A stretch of DNA of 64,000 nucleotides from Hypomyces perniciosus. Taxonomy: Eukaryota; Ascomycota; Sordariomycetes; Hypocreales; Hypocreaceae. The position numbers were made by a program, and so were the translations under genes. Below, piece by piece: positions 1 through 10,783 of the stretch. The notes beneath the pieces were generated by a model that saw only the letters and a program-made list of their open reading frames with translations, did no database searches and was not told where the DNA came from. Position 1 is the first letter of the stretch. Each line of letters begins with the position of its first letter. The DNA is taken from contig SPDT01000003.1 in the NCBI GenBank assembly GCA_008477525.1, positions 3,038,001 through 3,102,000 of the forward strand. Direction: 5' to 3'.

Positions 1-1390
1 TCAGGTGCGTAGCTTTATGGATATTGTTATCCTCAGCTTCCAAGTTAACCCCAAAGCCAAAATACCTAAAGATAAATTTTAGTCTGCCAGCTTAAAGCCA
101 AGCACCTATCCAGGGTCCCTTACAGGGATTATAAGCCGCAGCATTATTTATTATTCTTTTATGTTTATTAATCCACTATAAAGACTAGCCCCACCCAGCC
201 ACTGGGTTACATACGAAGTAAGTGGGTCAAATAGCCTGCCAGCGCTTTACTACTTTAGGATGGTAATAATAAACACAAGTCCATATCATCCCCTTATCCC
301 CATACACTTCTCGATTCTCTGCGCTTCGTCTTTTATCCTGTTATTCAATGCTTTTTCATCCTTTATATATACTATATGGCGAACTATATAAGGGCCATAT
401 TGTAACAGGCTTTGCCTTCCACGTGGAATTTGGCTATGATAATCCAGGTCCCTGGGATTTGCTTGAAACCTTGATAGGTATAGTTATTGACTGAACCCGA
501 CCAATAAGTGAATTCATTCTCTTTTGCAATTTTGGCTGAGCTGGGAAAGCCTGCAGACAGCGGCAATAGACCTGCAATCTTGCCACGACTAAAGCCCTGG
601 TATAGCTAAACCATTGCAGCTATACTGGTAAACTAGCTATAGCCACTTCAAGATAAACTGGTGGTATTCATTTTTCTATACTAATCCTGATTATGAATTA
701 TTAACTTAGCTCTTTATATTATAATATTAATATAAATGAGAAAATTTCAAGTCTTGTTTATATTGTTAGGTAAGTGCAAGCCTACCTTTTAACCTAATAT
801 ACAGGACTCTTTCCCGCTAAGGGACAAGACTGTTCAACCCCAGGGGACGAGATTCTTTAACCCCAAGTAACAAAATTCTTTACCCTTAAGTAAAAAAATT
901 CTTATACCCCAGGGGACGAAATTCTTTACCTTTAAGTAATAAAATTCTTCACAAGATTCTTTAACCCTAATATATAAGACTATTTAACCCCAGGGTATAA
1001 GGGTATAAAAGCTAAAAACATAGGCTTAACTATATAGCTAAACAGGAGGTTAGCCTTAACTATGCTAATAGTTTTAGATACTATATTATTTATAGCGAAT
1101 TCAGCTAATCGTAGCCAGTAAACTTAATTATCTTAGTAAAAGTTAATAAAAGCTTATAGGTATTCTTTTATACTTATATTAATTCTTTTAGTTTAGCTAT
1201 TAGTTTTAAAGTAAAGGCTAATAACTGTTTTAATATAACTCCTAATTGTTTTAAAAGTGATTCCTAGAATTCTAATATAAACTATATACTGCAGTTTAAT
1301 ATAATATTATTAAGTATATTATAAAGGCAGTAAATCCTGCTAATAAATATATTAGCAAGCTCCTCTACTAATAATAAAGTAATAGGTATA
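1..1390. other. AT-rich, RIP-like repeat-derived DNA without a recognisable gene
   Basis: The stretch is AT-rich with many TA dinucleotides, as expected of RIP-altered repeats. A less AT-rich patch at about 384-566 stays open for 60 codons on the minus strand, but I recognise no domain in it and it has no splice context, so I do not call a gene. A degenerate minisatellite lies at about 790-1,010. The stretch ends where the first solo LTR begins. Confidence 0.5.
790..1010. repeat. Degenerate minisatellite, unit about 23-28 bp
   Basis: A unit of the form 'aag(t)aacaaaattctttaacccc' alternating with 'aggggacgagattctttaa' recurs about seven times with C/T differences between copies. The differences look like RIP or ordinary decay of an ancestral tandem array. 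No protein reading is suggested. Confidence 0.6.
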
Positions 1391-1970
1391 TGTTAAAAAG
1401 GAGGGCTAAAAAGCAAGGATTTCTGTGTAATTGGGTAACCTTCCTATTCTGGCTAGACCCGGAATTAGGCCCGACGCTAGGACCGAGTTCCGGAGGAACT
1501 TCGGTGTAAGTCTGGAAATTTCTGTTATCCTCAACGATAACAATTGAGCTAGGATCAGCTACCCCGCCTACCCTAGACTCAATACAATGGGCATAATGGC
1601 CATTGTGAAAAATCTGACCAAAATGGTTTCCTGTTTGTATGGCCGTGAGTCGATTTGACCGATTTTACATACAAATGAATTTTGCGGAAAATAGGAATGC
1701 GGCCACGAACCCAATTCTGCCACCGCACACCTATTGTTAGGTCGGAGGACTGTTGTAGAAGACAAAGCTATTGTTCATACAATCACTTCTACACCAGCCG
1801 CACATCACTAGATATTCTATAGCTTTCTAGCTATTAGTTCAGTTACAATTCAATTGTTCATCCATTGTTAACCCAACTAGACTCTCAGTCGTTTCCTCAT
1901 TGCTGCGTTGGGTGCACCTTCCTAGAAGCTGCACTTAAATGAGGTTCAGTATAACCTTGTTATTTTAACA
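1391..1970 (+). mobile_element. Solo LTR, family A (copy 1)
   Basis: The 580-bp segment starts TGTTAAAAAGGAGGG and ends with TTTTAACA, the TG...CA ends of a retrotransposon LTR. Four further copies of the same sequence are in this window (11,463-12,033; 28,024-28,602; 30,408-31,571; 30,543-31,120). No internal retroelement body adjoins this one, so it is a solo LTR. The flanking five bases (gtata / ataat) do not match, so its duplication is lost or altered. A roughly 65-codon open frame inside it recurs in the other copies but shows no domain. Confidence 0.8.
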
Positions 1971-2748
1971 ATAATTAACCTCTATTTGCAACTTTTAGTA
2001 AAAGTTAATCTTTTCCCTAGTTTACAAGTTAAGTCTAAATTCCTAATAGGTAAAGCTAACTAAACTATAATAGACTAAAAGTTAATAAAGCAACGCTGCC
2101 TTTATTATCTTTATTAATACTTAAAGAGGGTATATTATTTAAGGCCTAAATTTATAGGTTAACTAGGCATTACAGGTAGTATTAGCGCGCTACTAGGGTT
2201 TAATCGTTATACTTTACTAGGCTATTCTATTATTAGCTTTAAGGTACTGCTAAGTTAAGGCATAACTAATATAGCTAGACTTAGCGGTTTTAGTTTTATA
2301 TCTAATATAGATTTCTTTAATATATATCGGATTACTTCTTTTTATTGTATTTATTAAAGCTATAGCCTGCTTTTTTATAGTAAAAGTAAAATCCTTTAAT
2401 AATATATTCCTTATAAAAGACTTAAAGATAAAGTAGCAGGGTATATATAGTATTTAGCTATATTAGGTCGCTAGCTAGCGCTAGGGCAGCAGCTTAGTTA
2501 TTCTGCTAGCATTAATAGTATTACTAATACTGCTGCTATTAGCTTTATTAATATTAGCCTATTTAAGCAATATAGAGGGTATTATAATAGGCGCCCTTTT
2601 AAAGTCTATTATAAATAGTCTAGTAAAGTTAATATTATTTAATAAAGTTAAACTTATCTAGCTTAATTATTTAAGTCCTTATAGCGTCAGCAAGCTCTTA
2701 AAAGACCTTTATCTTTAAGGTCTTTACTATTTACTTAATAGTCTTACT
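1971..2748. other. AT-rich RIP-like spacer
   Basis: No intact reading frame or RNA gene was seen. Base composition and TA richness match the other RIP-degraded blocks. It ends at the 3' LTR of the Gypsy element. Confidence 0.5.
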
Positions 2749-2974
2749 TGTAACGGGTGTAGCCTAACTGGAAAGCACGCAGTTAGGGCACCTCTGTATT
2801 GTCTATCTATAGCTGAAGGAAGGAAGCTCTATACTAGCTATGTATGCGTTATATAGTTGTGCGTATAGGGTTGTGGCCGAGGTGGTTTCCTAATTAGGTA
2901 AGCGGTCTAGTATTGGTCGTATTTCCGGATTCGGCGTAGTCGTGATTCCGGGAGACATGGCCTAGCCTGTGACA
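2749..2974 (-). repeat. 3' LTR of the Gypsy element
   Basis: It begins TGTAACGGGTG and ends CCTGTGACA on the plus strand, and matches 6,649-6,874 along its full 226 bp by eye. In element orientation it reads TGTCACAGG...GTTACA. The polypurine tract lies immediately inside it. Confidence 0.92.
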
Positions 2975-2987
2975 TTACCCCCCCTTC

Positions 2988-4025
2988 TTACGGTGGCTCT
3001 CTCCTTGGGCGCCGTTGCTTCGCTGGCGCATAGCTGTTAAGTGGCCCGTCGTTAGATTCGATTGGGCCATATTTAGATATATAGTCGTCGAGGGCTGCTG
3101 TGTCTTCAAGTACGTGTATCGGTTCCCAGGTTGGCTCTATATATCCTTTCCACTGTATTAATGCTTCGCGGAAAGAGCCGCGACCTCGCCGCTTAGTCCT
3201 CGCGCAGAGGACCTCTTCAACTTCCCATTCATCCTCGCCATCCACTCGTATCGGTGGTGGTTGGGGGTCGTCTGAAATCTGGCCCGGAAGGGGGTCATCG
3301 GCCGCTCTTCTTAGCAGGTCAACGTGAAATCGCGGGTATATACCAGTTGGTACGCCCAGTTCCACTACATGAGGGCTAATGACCTTTGTTACTGTATACT
3401 TATGATGTAGGGCATCAAGCTTCTTGGAAGGCCGGGGAGTATTGTAGTTGCCGAGGTGTAGCCAGACTTTATCTCCCACCTCATATCTCTCAGAGGGGCC
3501 TCGCCGCTGGTTCGCGGAGTCCTCGTAGCGTTGTTGCGTAGCGGCAAGTGCTGCTTGGGCAAAGGCGGTTACTCCTTCTAGTCTCTCAACTATTTCTTTT
3601 GCGGCCTTCTCCTCCGGGTCCTTTAATCCAATAGCTTCGTTTTCTTTCGTATATAGCTGGAGGGGTTCCACATGGTAGCCGTGCTCAAGGAAAAAGGGGC
3701 TCATTTGGATAGCCGTGTGTTCGCGGTTATTTAAAGCTAGTTGCGCTGCCGGGAGGAGGTCTCCCCAATCGCTCTGGGAGTAGTCTATATATGCTCTAAG
3801 GTATGCTTGGATCTCTTGGTTGCTCCTCTCTGGTCCGCCGTCAGTCTGTGGGTGATACGCCGTGCTTAGGCGTTGCTGGGTTCCTGCTAGTTTACAGAAA
3901 GCTCTCCAGAAGCGGCTGGTCCAATTAGATCCTCGGTCGCTGACTATAGACCGGGGCATCCCGTGGAACCGATAGTGGCATTGGAGGAACCTCTTTGCAC
4001 ATGCTTCTGCCTCCATACTCTCCAT
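2988..4025 (-). CDS. Gypsy integrase core (partial) with chromodomain
   Basis: The 345-codon open frame carries the integrase catalytic core from V-S-D-R-G-S-N-W through the A-Y-H-P-Q-T-D-G-G-P-E-R-S-N-Q-E segment, so the second Asp and the Glu of the DDE triad are present. The GPY/F-type linker follows, with the Y-E-V-G-D-K-V-W-L and P-R-F-H-V-D-L-L-R motifs. The chromodomain near the C-terminus has E-E-V-L...F-R-E-A-L-I-Q-W-K-G-Y-I-E-P-T-W-E-P. The zinc-binding N-terminus and the first catalytic Asp region are lost through the internal deletion. Coding capacity extends upstream of the first ATG (4,025) to the junction near 4,072, so this frame was once part of the longer Pol polyprotein and probably has no start of its own. 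Confidence 0.9.
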   Translation of the reverse strand: MESMEAEACAKRFLQCHYRFHGMPRSIVSDRGSNWTSRFWRAFCKLAGTQQRLSTAYHPQTDGGPERSNQEIQAYLRAYIDYSQSDWGDLLPAAQLALNNREHTAIQMSPFFLEHGYHVEPLQLYTKENEAIGLKDPEEKAAKEIVERLEGVTAFAQAALAATQQRYEDSANQRRGPSERYEVGDKVWLHLGNYNTPRPSKKLDALHHKYTVTKVISPHVVELGVPTGIYPRFHVDLLRRAADDPLPGQISDDPQPPPIRVDGEDEWEVEEVLCARTKRRGRGSFREALIQWKGYIEPTWEPIHVLEDTAALDDYISKYGPIESNDGPLNSYAPAKQRRPRREPP

Positions 4026-5419
4026 TACCTCGAGGGTAATATTCTTAGTAAGCCGGTCGATAATAACCCAAAGTATTTAATCTCTTTCTGTGCGAACGCG
4101 CACTTCCTAGGATCTAGGTGTAGCCCAGCATCAGCGAGGGCGCGTAAAACTCGCCGGACCTTCTTCATATGGTCCTTTCGTGACCCGTCGGTATAGATCA
4201 GGATATCGTCGAGGTATGCGGACGCGAAGTCGTCCAAAAAGGGGCGTAGTACCTGGTTGATATACCGTTGGAACGCTGCTGGTGCGCCGGTAAGTCCGAA
4301 TGGAACTACCCGCCACTCATATAGGCCATAGCGTGTACGGAATGCAGTCTTGTGTTCTTCTCCTTTCGCGACCCTGATTTTATGGAACGCAGCTACTATA
4401 TCTAGCTTCGTGAACCACTTCGCTTTCGTTAAGCTGTTAAGGGTTTCAGAAAAAAGGGGGAGGGGGTAGCGATCTCGCTGCGTTATTGCGTTTAAGGCGC
4501 GGTAGTCTACGCAGAAGCGAATTCCTCCTCCAGGTTTCCGAACAAAGAGGACAGGGGCTGCGGCGGCTGAGCTGCTAGCTCGAATGAATCCCTTATCGAG
4601 TAAGTCGAGGAGGGTCTTCCGTAACACTAATAGTTCCTCGCGTGACATGCTGTAAAGGGGGCCCCAAGGGAGTTCCGGTTCTTTGCCGTGTTCATCGGCT
4701 TTCAGGGGAATCTGCAAATCGACTCCGGGGCGGCGTGGTGGAAGCTTAGTAGCTTCTTTTATAGAGAATAGCGAACAGAACTCTTTGTATAGTTCGGGGG
4801 GGATATATTCCCGGGGATCTATAGGTTTCTCAGGCTGGAGTGCTTTTTCAATGTCGGATAAGCTGATTGCTCGGAGGAAGTACGCTTCCTTTTCGCTGTT
4901 CCTTTTAGTGCGGCGGTATTCTGCTTGCAATATCGAGGCTGGTATAAGCCGGGCTCTTCGTATGGCCTTAATATTCCCGGGCTCCTCCTCATCTGCGAAT
5001 CGTAGCTGTAGGCCGGCTTTTCCGTGGCTAACTTCCTTCTTGGCTGCATTATATACTACCTGGTTAGCCTCAGCCCAAGGCTTACCGAGGATTAGGTCAT
5101 GATCTAGTTTATCCACTATATAGGCGTATTGACGTTCAATATAGCCGCATAGATCCAGGTAAATAACAGCGACACGGCTGGTTTCTACCTTCTCGTGGAT
5201 CTCGGTAAACGTCCCAATCTTCCTTTTAGTGATCTTGATCTGCGGGAGGTGTAACTTCCGGGCAAGGGAGGAGTTTATAACAGCATAAAGGTCACAGCCA
5301 GTATCGAATAGTGCTGTAATAGGTATATTCTCTATTCTGGCTTGTAACGTTGCTGATTCGCCGGTCATTCGCTCCTTGAACTCCTTCCATCCCTTCAGTT
5401 CTTCCTTTGTGGGCTCCAA
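4025..5419 (-). CDS. Gypsy Pol: aspartic protease and reverse transcriptase (truncated)
   Basis: The 464-codon frame begins with a retropepsin domain (active site A-L-F-D-T-G-C-D, about residues 35-42). It continues into a reverse transcriptase with F-C-V-D-Y-R-A-L-N, the K-L-D-I-V-A-A-F-H-K-I catalytic segment, F-G-L-T-G-A-P and the Y-L-D-D-I-L-I-Y active site. It stops soon after the K-Y-F-G strand, where the deletion shifts the frame, so RNase H is absent. There is no ATG at the 5' end of this frame: the first in-frame codon after the upstream stop region is not Met and the listed boundary is a TTG. Pol lies in the -1 frame relative to Gag, so it was presumably made by recoding at the Gag stop, where a strong hairpin is found. 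Confidence 0.88.
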   Translation of the reverse strand: MEPTKEELKGWKEFKERMTGESATLQARIENIPITALFDTGCDLYAVINSSLARKLHLPQIKITKRKIGTFTEIHEKVETSRVAVIYLDLCGYIERQYAYIVDKLDHDLILGKPWAEANQVVYNAAKKEVSHGKAGLQLRFADEEEPGNIKAIRRARLIPASILQAEYRRTKRNSEKEAYFLRAISLSDIEKALQPEKPIDPREYIPPELYKEFCSLFSIKEATKLPPRRPGVDLQIPLKADEHGKEPELPWGPLYSMSREELLVLRKTLLDLLDKGFIRASSSAAAAPVLFVRKPGGGIRFCVDYRALNAITQRDRYPLPLFSETLNSLTKAKWFTKLDIVAAFHKIRVAKGEEHKTAFRTRYGLYEWRVVPFGLTGAPAAFQRYINQVLRPFLDDFASAYLDDILIYTDGSRKDHMKKVRRVLRALADAGLHLDPRKCAFAQKEIKYFGLLSTGLLRILPSR

Positions 5420-5440
5420 CGCCCGACTTTGCGTTGGAGC
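5413..5440 (-). promoter_or_regulatory. Stem-loop at the gag stop codon (candidate gag-pol recoding signal)
   Basis: On the minus strand GCTCCAACGC (5,440-5,431) pairs perfectly with GCGTTGGAGC (5,422-5,413) around an 8-nt loop. The first G is the last base of the Gag TAG stop. The Pol frame is -1 relative to Gag and is open only from about 5,459, so the overlap is about 20 nt. No classical X-XXY-YYZ heptamer is visible in the overlap. A hairpin in this position is consistent with stop-codon-associated recoding; that role is inferred. Confidence 0.6.
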
Positions 5441-6588
5441 TAATCTTTTGACTCGTCGCTAGAGTTACTGTTTTCCTCGCCGTTGGTATGCTGGTTGTTA
5501 TCATCAGACTCGCGGTCGGCGATCTGGACCTGATGCGCCCGGGCTCTGTGGCCTTTCTTGCAAAACCGGGCAATATGTCCCTCCTTCCCGCAACGGTAAC
5601 ATGTGGCCTCCCGGGCAGTGTCTGCCTCGCTCGGTAAGGAGCTGCGTCGGCGCTGGTTCTTCATGCGGTTCACGCCCCCCATCCGGGTATCGCCCTCCTC
5701 GTCGACTGCTCGTGTATAGTCCTTCGAAGTGCGATGTGGTTGGGGCTTATTATGTTTTTTCTGCCGGGAGTGGCCTATCGAGGCGGCTCCCGCGTTCCGT
5801 CGGTCTGGATCTAATCGTTCGACGCGGCTAGCGATATCCTGGACCTTAGCAAGCCATTCGCTATAGGTAAGCGGCAGGTCCACCGTTGCTAAGCGGAATC
5901 GTAGTTCTGGAGATAACGCTCCCTCGAGGAAGATGATCTTGGCTTGGTCAGCCCAGTCGTCGCCGCCTGCCTCAGAGAGCTTCTGTTCGAAGCGGGGAAG
6001 GAAAGATGAGAGCGAAGTCTTATCTCCTTGCTTGAGAGTGCGCAGCTCTTGCGCAGCTCGGTTCCGGAGTCCTTGATCCTTGTAGGTACGGTCCAGGTAT
6101 CGCATAAATTCCGCTGGGTCGTAGTTCCTGTTGGTTCCTCCTGACGCATAGAAGGTAGCGACTACCTGCTTAGGTGTAGCGTCTAAGCAGGAGTTAATAA
6201 GGTACCACCGTTCTCTGTTGCTGTTATAGAACTCTTTGTCGAGTTCGAGCTTTTCGCGCATATCTTGCGCCCATGCGGCGTACTCCCTTCGCTTTCCCGA
6301 GAATTTAGATGGGTTGGGGAGTGGCTTCCTCTTGACCCTGGGAGCTTGTGTAAACTCTATCGTAGAGGTCGATGCAGGCTTCATGGTTGCGGCCTGCGCG
6401 GGTTCTTGCTCAGGTTGCGGAAGGAATGACATCTCGTCTTCCTGGCTATCTAGCCCCTGAGTCGCTGGTGCTATGGAGTCCAGCTTTCTCATCAGTGCAG
6501 CTATTTGTTCCTGTAAAGGTAGAACAGCTTGCTCGATCCGCGACTGTACGTCGTCGCCCTCGGAGGCTTGGTCTCCGAAATTCGCCAT
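5440..6588 (-). CDS. Gypsy Gag with CCHC zinc knuckle
   Basis: The 382-aa intact frame starts with M-A-N-F-G-D-Q. It has a heptad-like N-terminal segment, a retrotransposon gag capsid region (around residues 95-260, with W-Y-L-I-N-S-C-L-D and L-S-S-F-L-P-R-F-E) and a C-terminal zinc knuckle C-Y-R-C-G-K-E-G-H-I-A-R-F-C. The acidic tail ends S-S-D-E-S-K-D before TAG. It lies just inside the 5' LTR and upstream of Pol, the normal arrangement. The frame has no stops or RIP-like changes, so this part of the element could still be expressed. Confidence 0.9.
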   Translation of the reverse strand: MANFGDQASEGDDVQSRIEQAVLPLQEQIAALMRKLDSIAPATQGLDSQEDEMSFLPQPEQEPAQAATMKPASTSTIEFTQAPRVKRKPLPNPSKFSGKRREYAAWAQDMREKLELDKEFYNSNRERWYLINSCLDATPKQVVATFYASGGTNRNYDPAEFMRYLDRTYKDQGLRNRAAQELRTLKQGDKTSLSSFLPRFEQKLSEAGGDDWADQAKIIFLEGALSPELRFRLATVDLPLTYSEWLAKVQDIASRVERLDPDRRNAGAASIGHSRQKKHNKPQPHRTSKDYTRAVDEEGDTRMGGVNRMKNQRRRSSLPSEADTAREATCYRCGKEGHIARFCKKGHRARAHQVQIADRESDDNNQHTNGEENSNSSDESKD

Positions 6589-6648
6589 TTTCCTTCTGCA
6601 GTGAGAGTTCCGTTACTCACTGGCTAGGTAGTAGCTGAGCTATAGATA

Positions 6649-6874
6649 TGTAACGGGTGTAGCCTAACTGGAAAGCACGCAGTTAGGGCACCTCTGTATT
6701 GTCTATCTATAGCTGAAGGAAGGAAGCTCTATACTAGCTATGTATGCGTTATATAGTTGTGCGTATAGGGTTGTGGCCGAGGTGGTTTCCTAATTAGGTA
6801 AGCGGTCTAGTATTGGTCGTATTTCCGGATTCGGCGTAGTCGTGATTCCGGGAGACATGGCCTAGCCTGTGACA
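6649..6874 (-). repeat. 5' LTR of the Gypsy element
   Basis: The 226-bp sequence matches the 3' LTR. In element orientation it ends GTTACA and is followed by TATCTATAGCTCAGC, where a primer-binding site would be expected. I could not match that sequence to a specific tRNA 3' end from memory. Confidence 0.92.
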
Positions 6875-8550
6875 AATAGTAGTGAAAGAGTTTGCTTAAT
6901 TGAAAGCAATTTAAAGGTTTAAGCGATTTAAGTTTTGGCGGTAATACTGTTTATTTACTGTAAACTTTTTCTGTTTGCTTTTTAGCTGGGCTTAACTTTT
7001 ATTGTATTAATATAAGGTTCTTTTTATATTAAATTTATAGTAGTGCTATTATAGACTAGGTTTTTATTAGCTGCTATTATATAATAAAGAAGTAATATTA
7101 AAGTATTTATTTTATTAATAGGGGACTTTTAGGAATATTAAACTAATACTTTAACATTATTAATAAATTAATAGGCAATTAGGTTATATAATTTATTATT
7201 TAAAAAATAATAAAAATATTTCTTAAAAGCAGTTAATATAATATAAATTAATATAGAAAGTTTTATTTTTTAATTATATAAAACTTATATTTATTATTAT
7301 AATATTAAAAAGGGTTTTTTTTTAACTTTATATTTTATTTAATTAAAAGGTTAAAATAATAATAGTATAAGGCAGGGCATTTATAGTAAGTTAGTAGTAG
7401 GTAATAGTTATATTTATATAAAAATATTTATTAGGTTAAATTACTAGCGGCTTTATAGCGTTTTGCTGGCGAAGGCATAGCAATTTTAAGGGGAGGGTAT
7501 TTTAATAGAGATGCAACTGAAATAGCATTAGCTGTAAGCGAAGATAGGCTTGCTATATTAAGGTTCTCGGATACTGTAAGATTGCTGTTGTTTTCTAAAA
7601 CTAGGCTATAAGTGTATTAAATAAGAAGCTATAGTAAGGAATTAGCTATAGAAATTTATAAAATAGCGATATTTATTGTAAAAAGAAAAAGATAATTTAT
7701 AGTAGTAGGTTAAATTAAGAGAAAAGAACTATGATTATATAATAGGTTAGCTGGTAATAAGAAATAAAAGGAAGGAATATTTATAGAGAAGGCGTTTATA
7801 AAGAGAGAGAGGGCGAGAGAGAGGGCGAGAGAGAGGGAGAGATAAAAAGGAAAAAAAAAAGGAAAAAAGAAAAGTAAATAGGAATTAAAGTTATAAGAAA
7901 AAAGAAAAGTAAAGTAAGAATATATATAGTATATTTATATATAGTAGTAAATTAAAAAAAGAAAAATAAAGTAAATTACTTATATATTAACAGTAAAGGG
8001 TTAGCTTATTATATAGGATTTCTCTGCTACCTTTTAAGTTTAATTATATAAAAGTATACTTTTAAACTATAAAGTTAAAAAATTTTTAGGCTATTAAATG
8101 TATATTAAAGTATTTAAGTTTAGGGCTTAAAGAAATGTTTATATAAGAAATAGTTACTGTTTAATATAGTAATAGGGTATGAAAAGCCGGAAAGGAGCTA
8201 GTTAAATATAGGGTCTTTGCTGGTATTAAGGTTAATGCTATAAAAGGGGGGGCAGCCTATTAGGAGACTGGAAGCTTTAGAGCTTTTATAATATTATATA
8301 AGCTGGAATATATATATAAGAGTAACTGTAGTCTTTAAAGATATAGAACTTTTAAGACTAGTAAACTACTGCTGCTATACTTAACTACTAGTTTCTGGCT
8401 TATTACCTGCTTATTAGTACTTATCTCTCCTTTAAGTGACTGCTCTTTAACCTCCTTTACTTTTCCCTAGGGTCGCAGCCCCTTGCCCAATCTGTCTGCC
8501 CCAAAAAGGGTCTCTAACATTATAACTATATCTTTATCTTTAACTTTTTA
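6875..8550. other. AT-rich RIP-like block
   Basis: No intact frame was seen. It probably holds the degraded gag and 5' pol part of the Gypsy relic that follows, but stops are too dense for a domain call. It contains a purine-rich simple repeat at 7,801-7,874. Confidence 0.45.
7801..7874. repeat. Purine-rich simple repeat (GA)n/(GAGAGGGC)n then A/G tract
   Basis: The plus strand reads almost only A and G here: repeats of gagagagagggc followed by an A-rich stretch with scattered GG. It is a simple-sequence tract with no coding reading. Confidence 0.75.
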
Positions 8551-10783
8551 TATATAGTACTCCCTTTATTTATTTAATAAAAAAAGGGTTTTTTTTCTAA
8601 TAAAAAGATAATAAAAAAGCTACTTTTAGGGAATTAAAGTACTGCTTTTATTAAGCTTTAATGCTTTAAATATAGGATTTAGGTAAAAAGATATTTATTA
8701 AACTTAACTATTTTAAATATATATTTAAGGGTATATTATTATAAAAGGATAAATAGGGAAAATATACTACTATTATATATTATTTATAAAAATTAAGCCT
8801 GGCTAAATATAATTGCTTAATTTATAATAAAGATATATTGGCTGCTATTTGCTGCTTAAAAGAATAAAGGGCTAAATTACAAAGCTGTAAACCTTTTACT
8901 GTAATTTTAGATTATAAAAATCTGCAGTATTTTATAATATACTAAAAGCTTTTAAAGAGCCAGACTTATTAGGCCAAATTCCTTTTATAATTTAATATAA
9001 TAATATAATACTAGCCTAGCAGTAAAGCAGTTATCTTTAATACTTTTAGTCGCTAAAAATAAAATTAACTGGAAAATAAAAATAATAAGTAGGAGTAAAG
9101 CTATTATATATAGCTACTCCTTATAACCTTAAAAGTAATTTACTAGCTAAAAGTTATTAATATTTTAATCCTTTAAATATAAGTATTTAATAATAACCTA
9201 AAACTGCAGTAATTTTAAAACTAGTAAATATAAGTTAATTTTAACAATTAAAGGGCCTATATAGCAGTAAAGCTGAAAGAATATAGCTTCCCCTTTAACC
9301 TTTATTTAAAGGTTTAAATTATAGAATGCGCGATTAATAAACAATCCTGTTTTACTTTCTATAACTAAATTAGGTTCCAGCAGGAGTAAATAAAGTACAG
9401 ACTATACTATATATATATATTATATAAACTAAATATAATACAGTAATAGCCAGTTACTTTAATTAAAATAGTACTTTTATAATTATAGCTTAAAGATTCT
9501 ACTAGCCTGGGCTTTTTTAAACTATATAGCAATTTATAAAAAATTACAATATCTATAAAAGAGGGTATATTTAAAGGACCTAAAAGCGCAGCCTTTTTAA
9601 ACCTTTACTAATCCCTTTATATATATAAAGCGACTTAGCGATAGATTTTATTATTAAGCTTTCTTTAACTAATCCCTTTAATGCTTAGTGTTTATAGGTA
9701 ATAGTAGACTGGCTTATTAAAGCCGTTATACTAGAAGCTATAAAGAGTATAGAAGTAGAGGCTTATATATAGCGCTTCCTTTAATACTACTATTAATTTT
9801 ACAATATACCTAAATTTATAATAAATAATAAAGGGTTTAATTAAATTAATAAATTTTAAAAAGTATTTTATTAATTAGCGGGAGTAAAGCAATAATTTAA
9901 TACTATATATTACCTATAGACTAATAGTAGCCTAGAATAAGTAAATTAAAACATTTAAATATACCTGCAAATATATATTAACTATAGTTAAAGGGATTAA
10001 AGGAATTAGCTCCTAGCAGCTTAACTAGCATTAAATAACTATATAAGCTCTGCAATTTAATTAAGCCCCTTTTTTTTAAGTACAGCTATTATATTAAAGT
10101 ATTTCAATTATATTACAGTTAATATATAAAGTAAAAAACTATAAATCTAGATAAGCGTTAAATAAAAAACTACTTTAATTCTTAAAAGATATTACTTTTT
10201 TATATAAGCTAATTTAGCAGTAATATAGCAGTAATATAAAAATACTGCTAATAAATATAAAGGACCTGCTAAAAGGTTTAAGGTTAAAGATAAAGTATAA
10301 CTCTACTTTAGTAATTATAAGTCCCTGCGCCCCAGTAAAAAGCTAAATACTTTTTACTATAAATGTTTAATAGTAAAAGTATTTAACCTTTATATAGTTA
10401 AGTTAAATATACTTATAAGAATCTATTTACACTTTTATATTAACTTACTATAATAAGCAGTAGATAACCTTTTTCCTAGGTAGTAGAATAATAACTTTTA
10501 ACCCCTTTTTATATATATTAAAGGTAAAGATAAATAAAAAGTAAAAAAGATCTTTTGCGCTAAGATAAAGAAATAAGGCCGCAGCTTTTTCTGTAAAGTA
10601 TTTATATATTTGAAGGGATATATAAAGCTAATTTAAAAGCCTGCTATCTCTTTAAAAGATATAGCTGCTTTAAACGCTTATATAAAAGAATATAGGCTTA
10701 TTAAGACTATAAATAAGCCCTTTAAGGAATACGCCCCCGCGAAAAAGAAATATAGGAAATAACTAGCTTAATAGGGGGGGTAA
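8550..10783 (+). pseudogene. RIP-degraded Gypsy pol relic (RNase H, integrase, chromodomain)
   Basis: Read on the plus strand through many stops, the block still shows Gypsy landmarks. An RNase H segment near 8,880-9,000 keeps the L-D-Y-K-N-L-Q-Y-F pattern of the usual T-D-H-K-N-L-x-Y-F. An integrase core near 9,640-9,960 keeps D-F-I and the I-I-N-N-K-G echo of I-S-D-R-G. A chromodomain-like tail lies near 10,530-10,700. The sequence ends in a G-rich polypurine tract just before an LTR at 10,784. Stops are mostly TAA/TAG where CAA/CAG or TGG would be expected, the RIP signature. Confidence 0.7.

Larger units (their letters stand above)
2749..6874 (-). mobile_element. Ty3/Gypsy (chromovirus) LTR retrotransposon, internally deleted
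   Basis: The element is bounded by two 226-bp LTRs (2,749-2,974 and 6,649-6,874) that I read as identical. On the minus strand it encodes Gag, then protease-reverse transcriptase, then integrase with a C-terminal chromodomain, which is the Gypsy order. A purine tract (AAGAAGGGGGGG) abuts the 3' LTR as polypurine tract. RNase H and the integrase N-terminus are missing: the RT frame ends just after the K-Y-F-G residues and continues out of frame into the integrase motif V-I-I-D-R-L-T-K near 4,072. The remaining frames are uninterrupted and not AT-shifted, unlike the RIP-degraded relatives next door, so insertion is recent. Clear 5-bp target duplications are not visible (ttact / aatag). Confidence 0.92.

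Noticed and set aside
790..1010. A CRISPR-like array
   Set aside because: Units are contiguous and degenerate with no unique spacers, and the genome is fungal. It is a decayed minisatellite.
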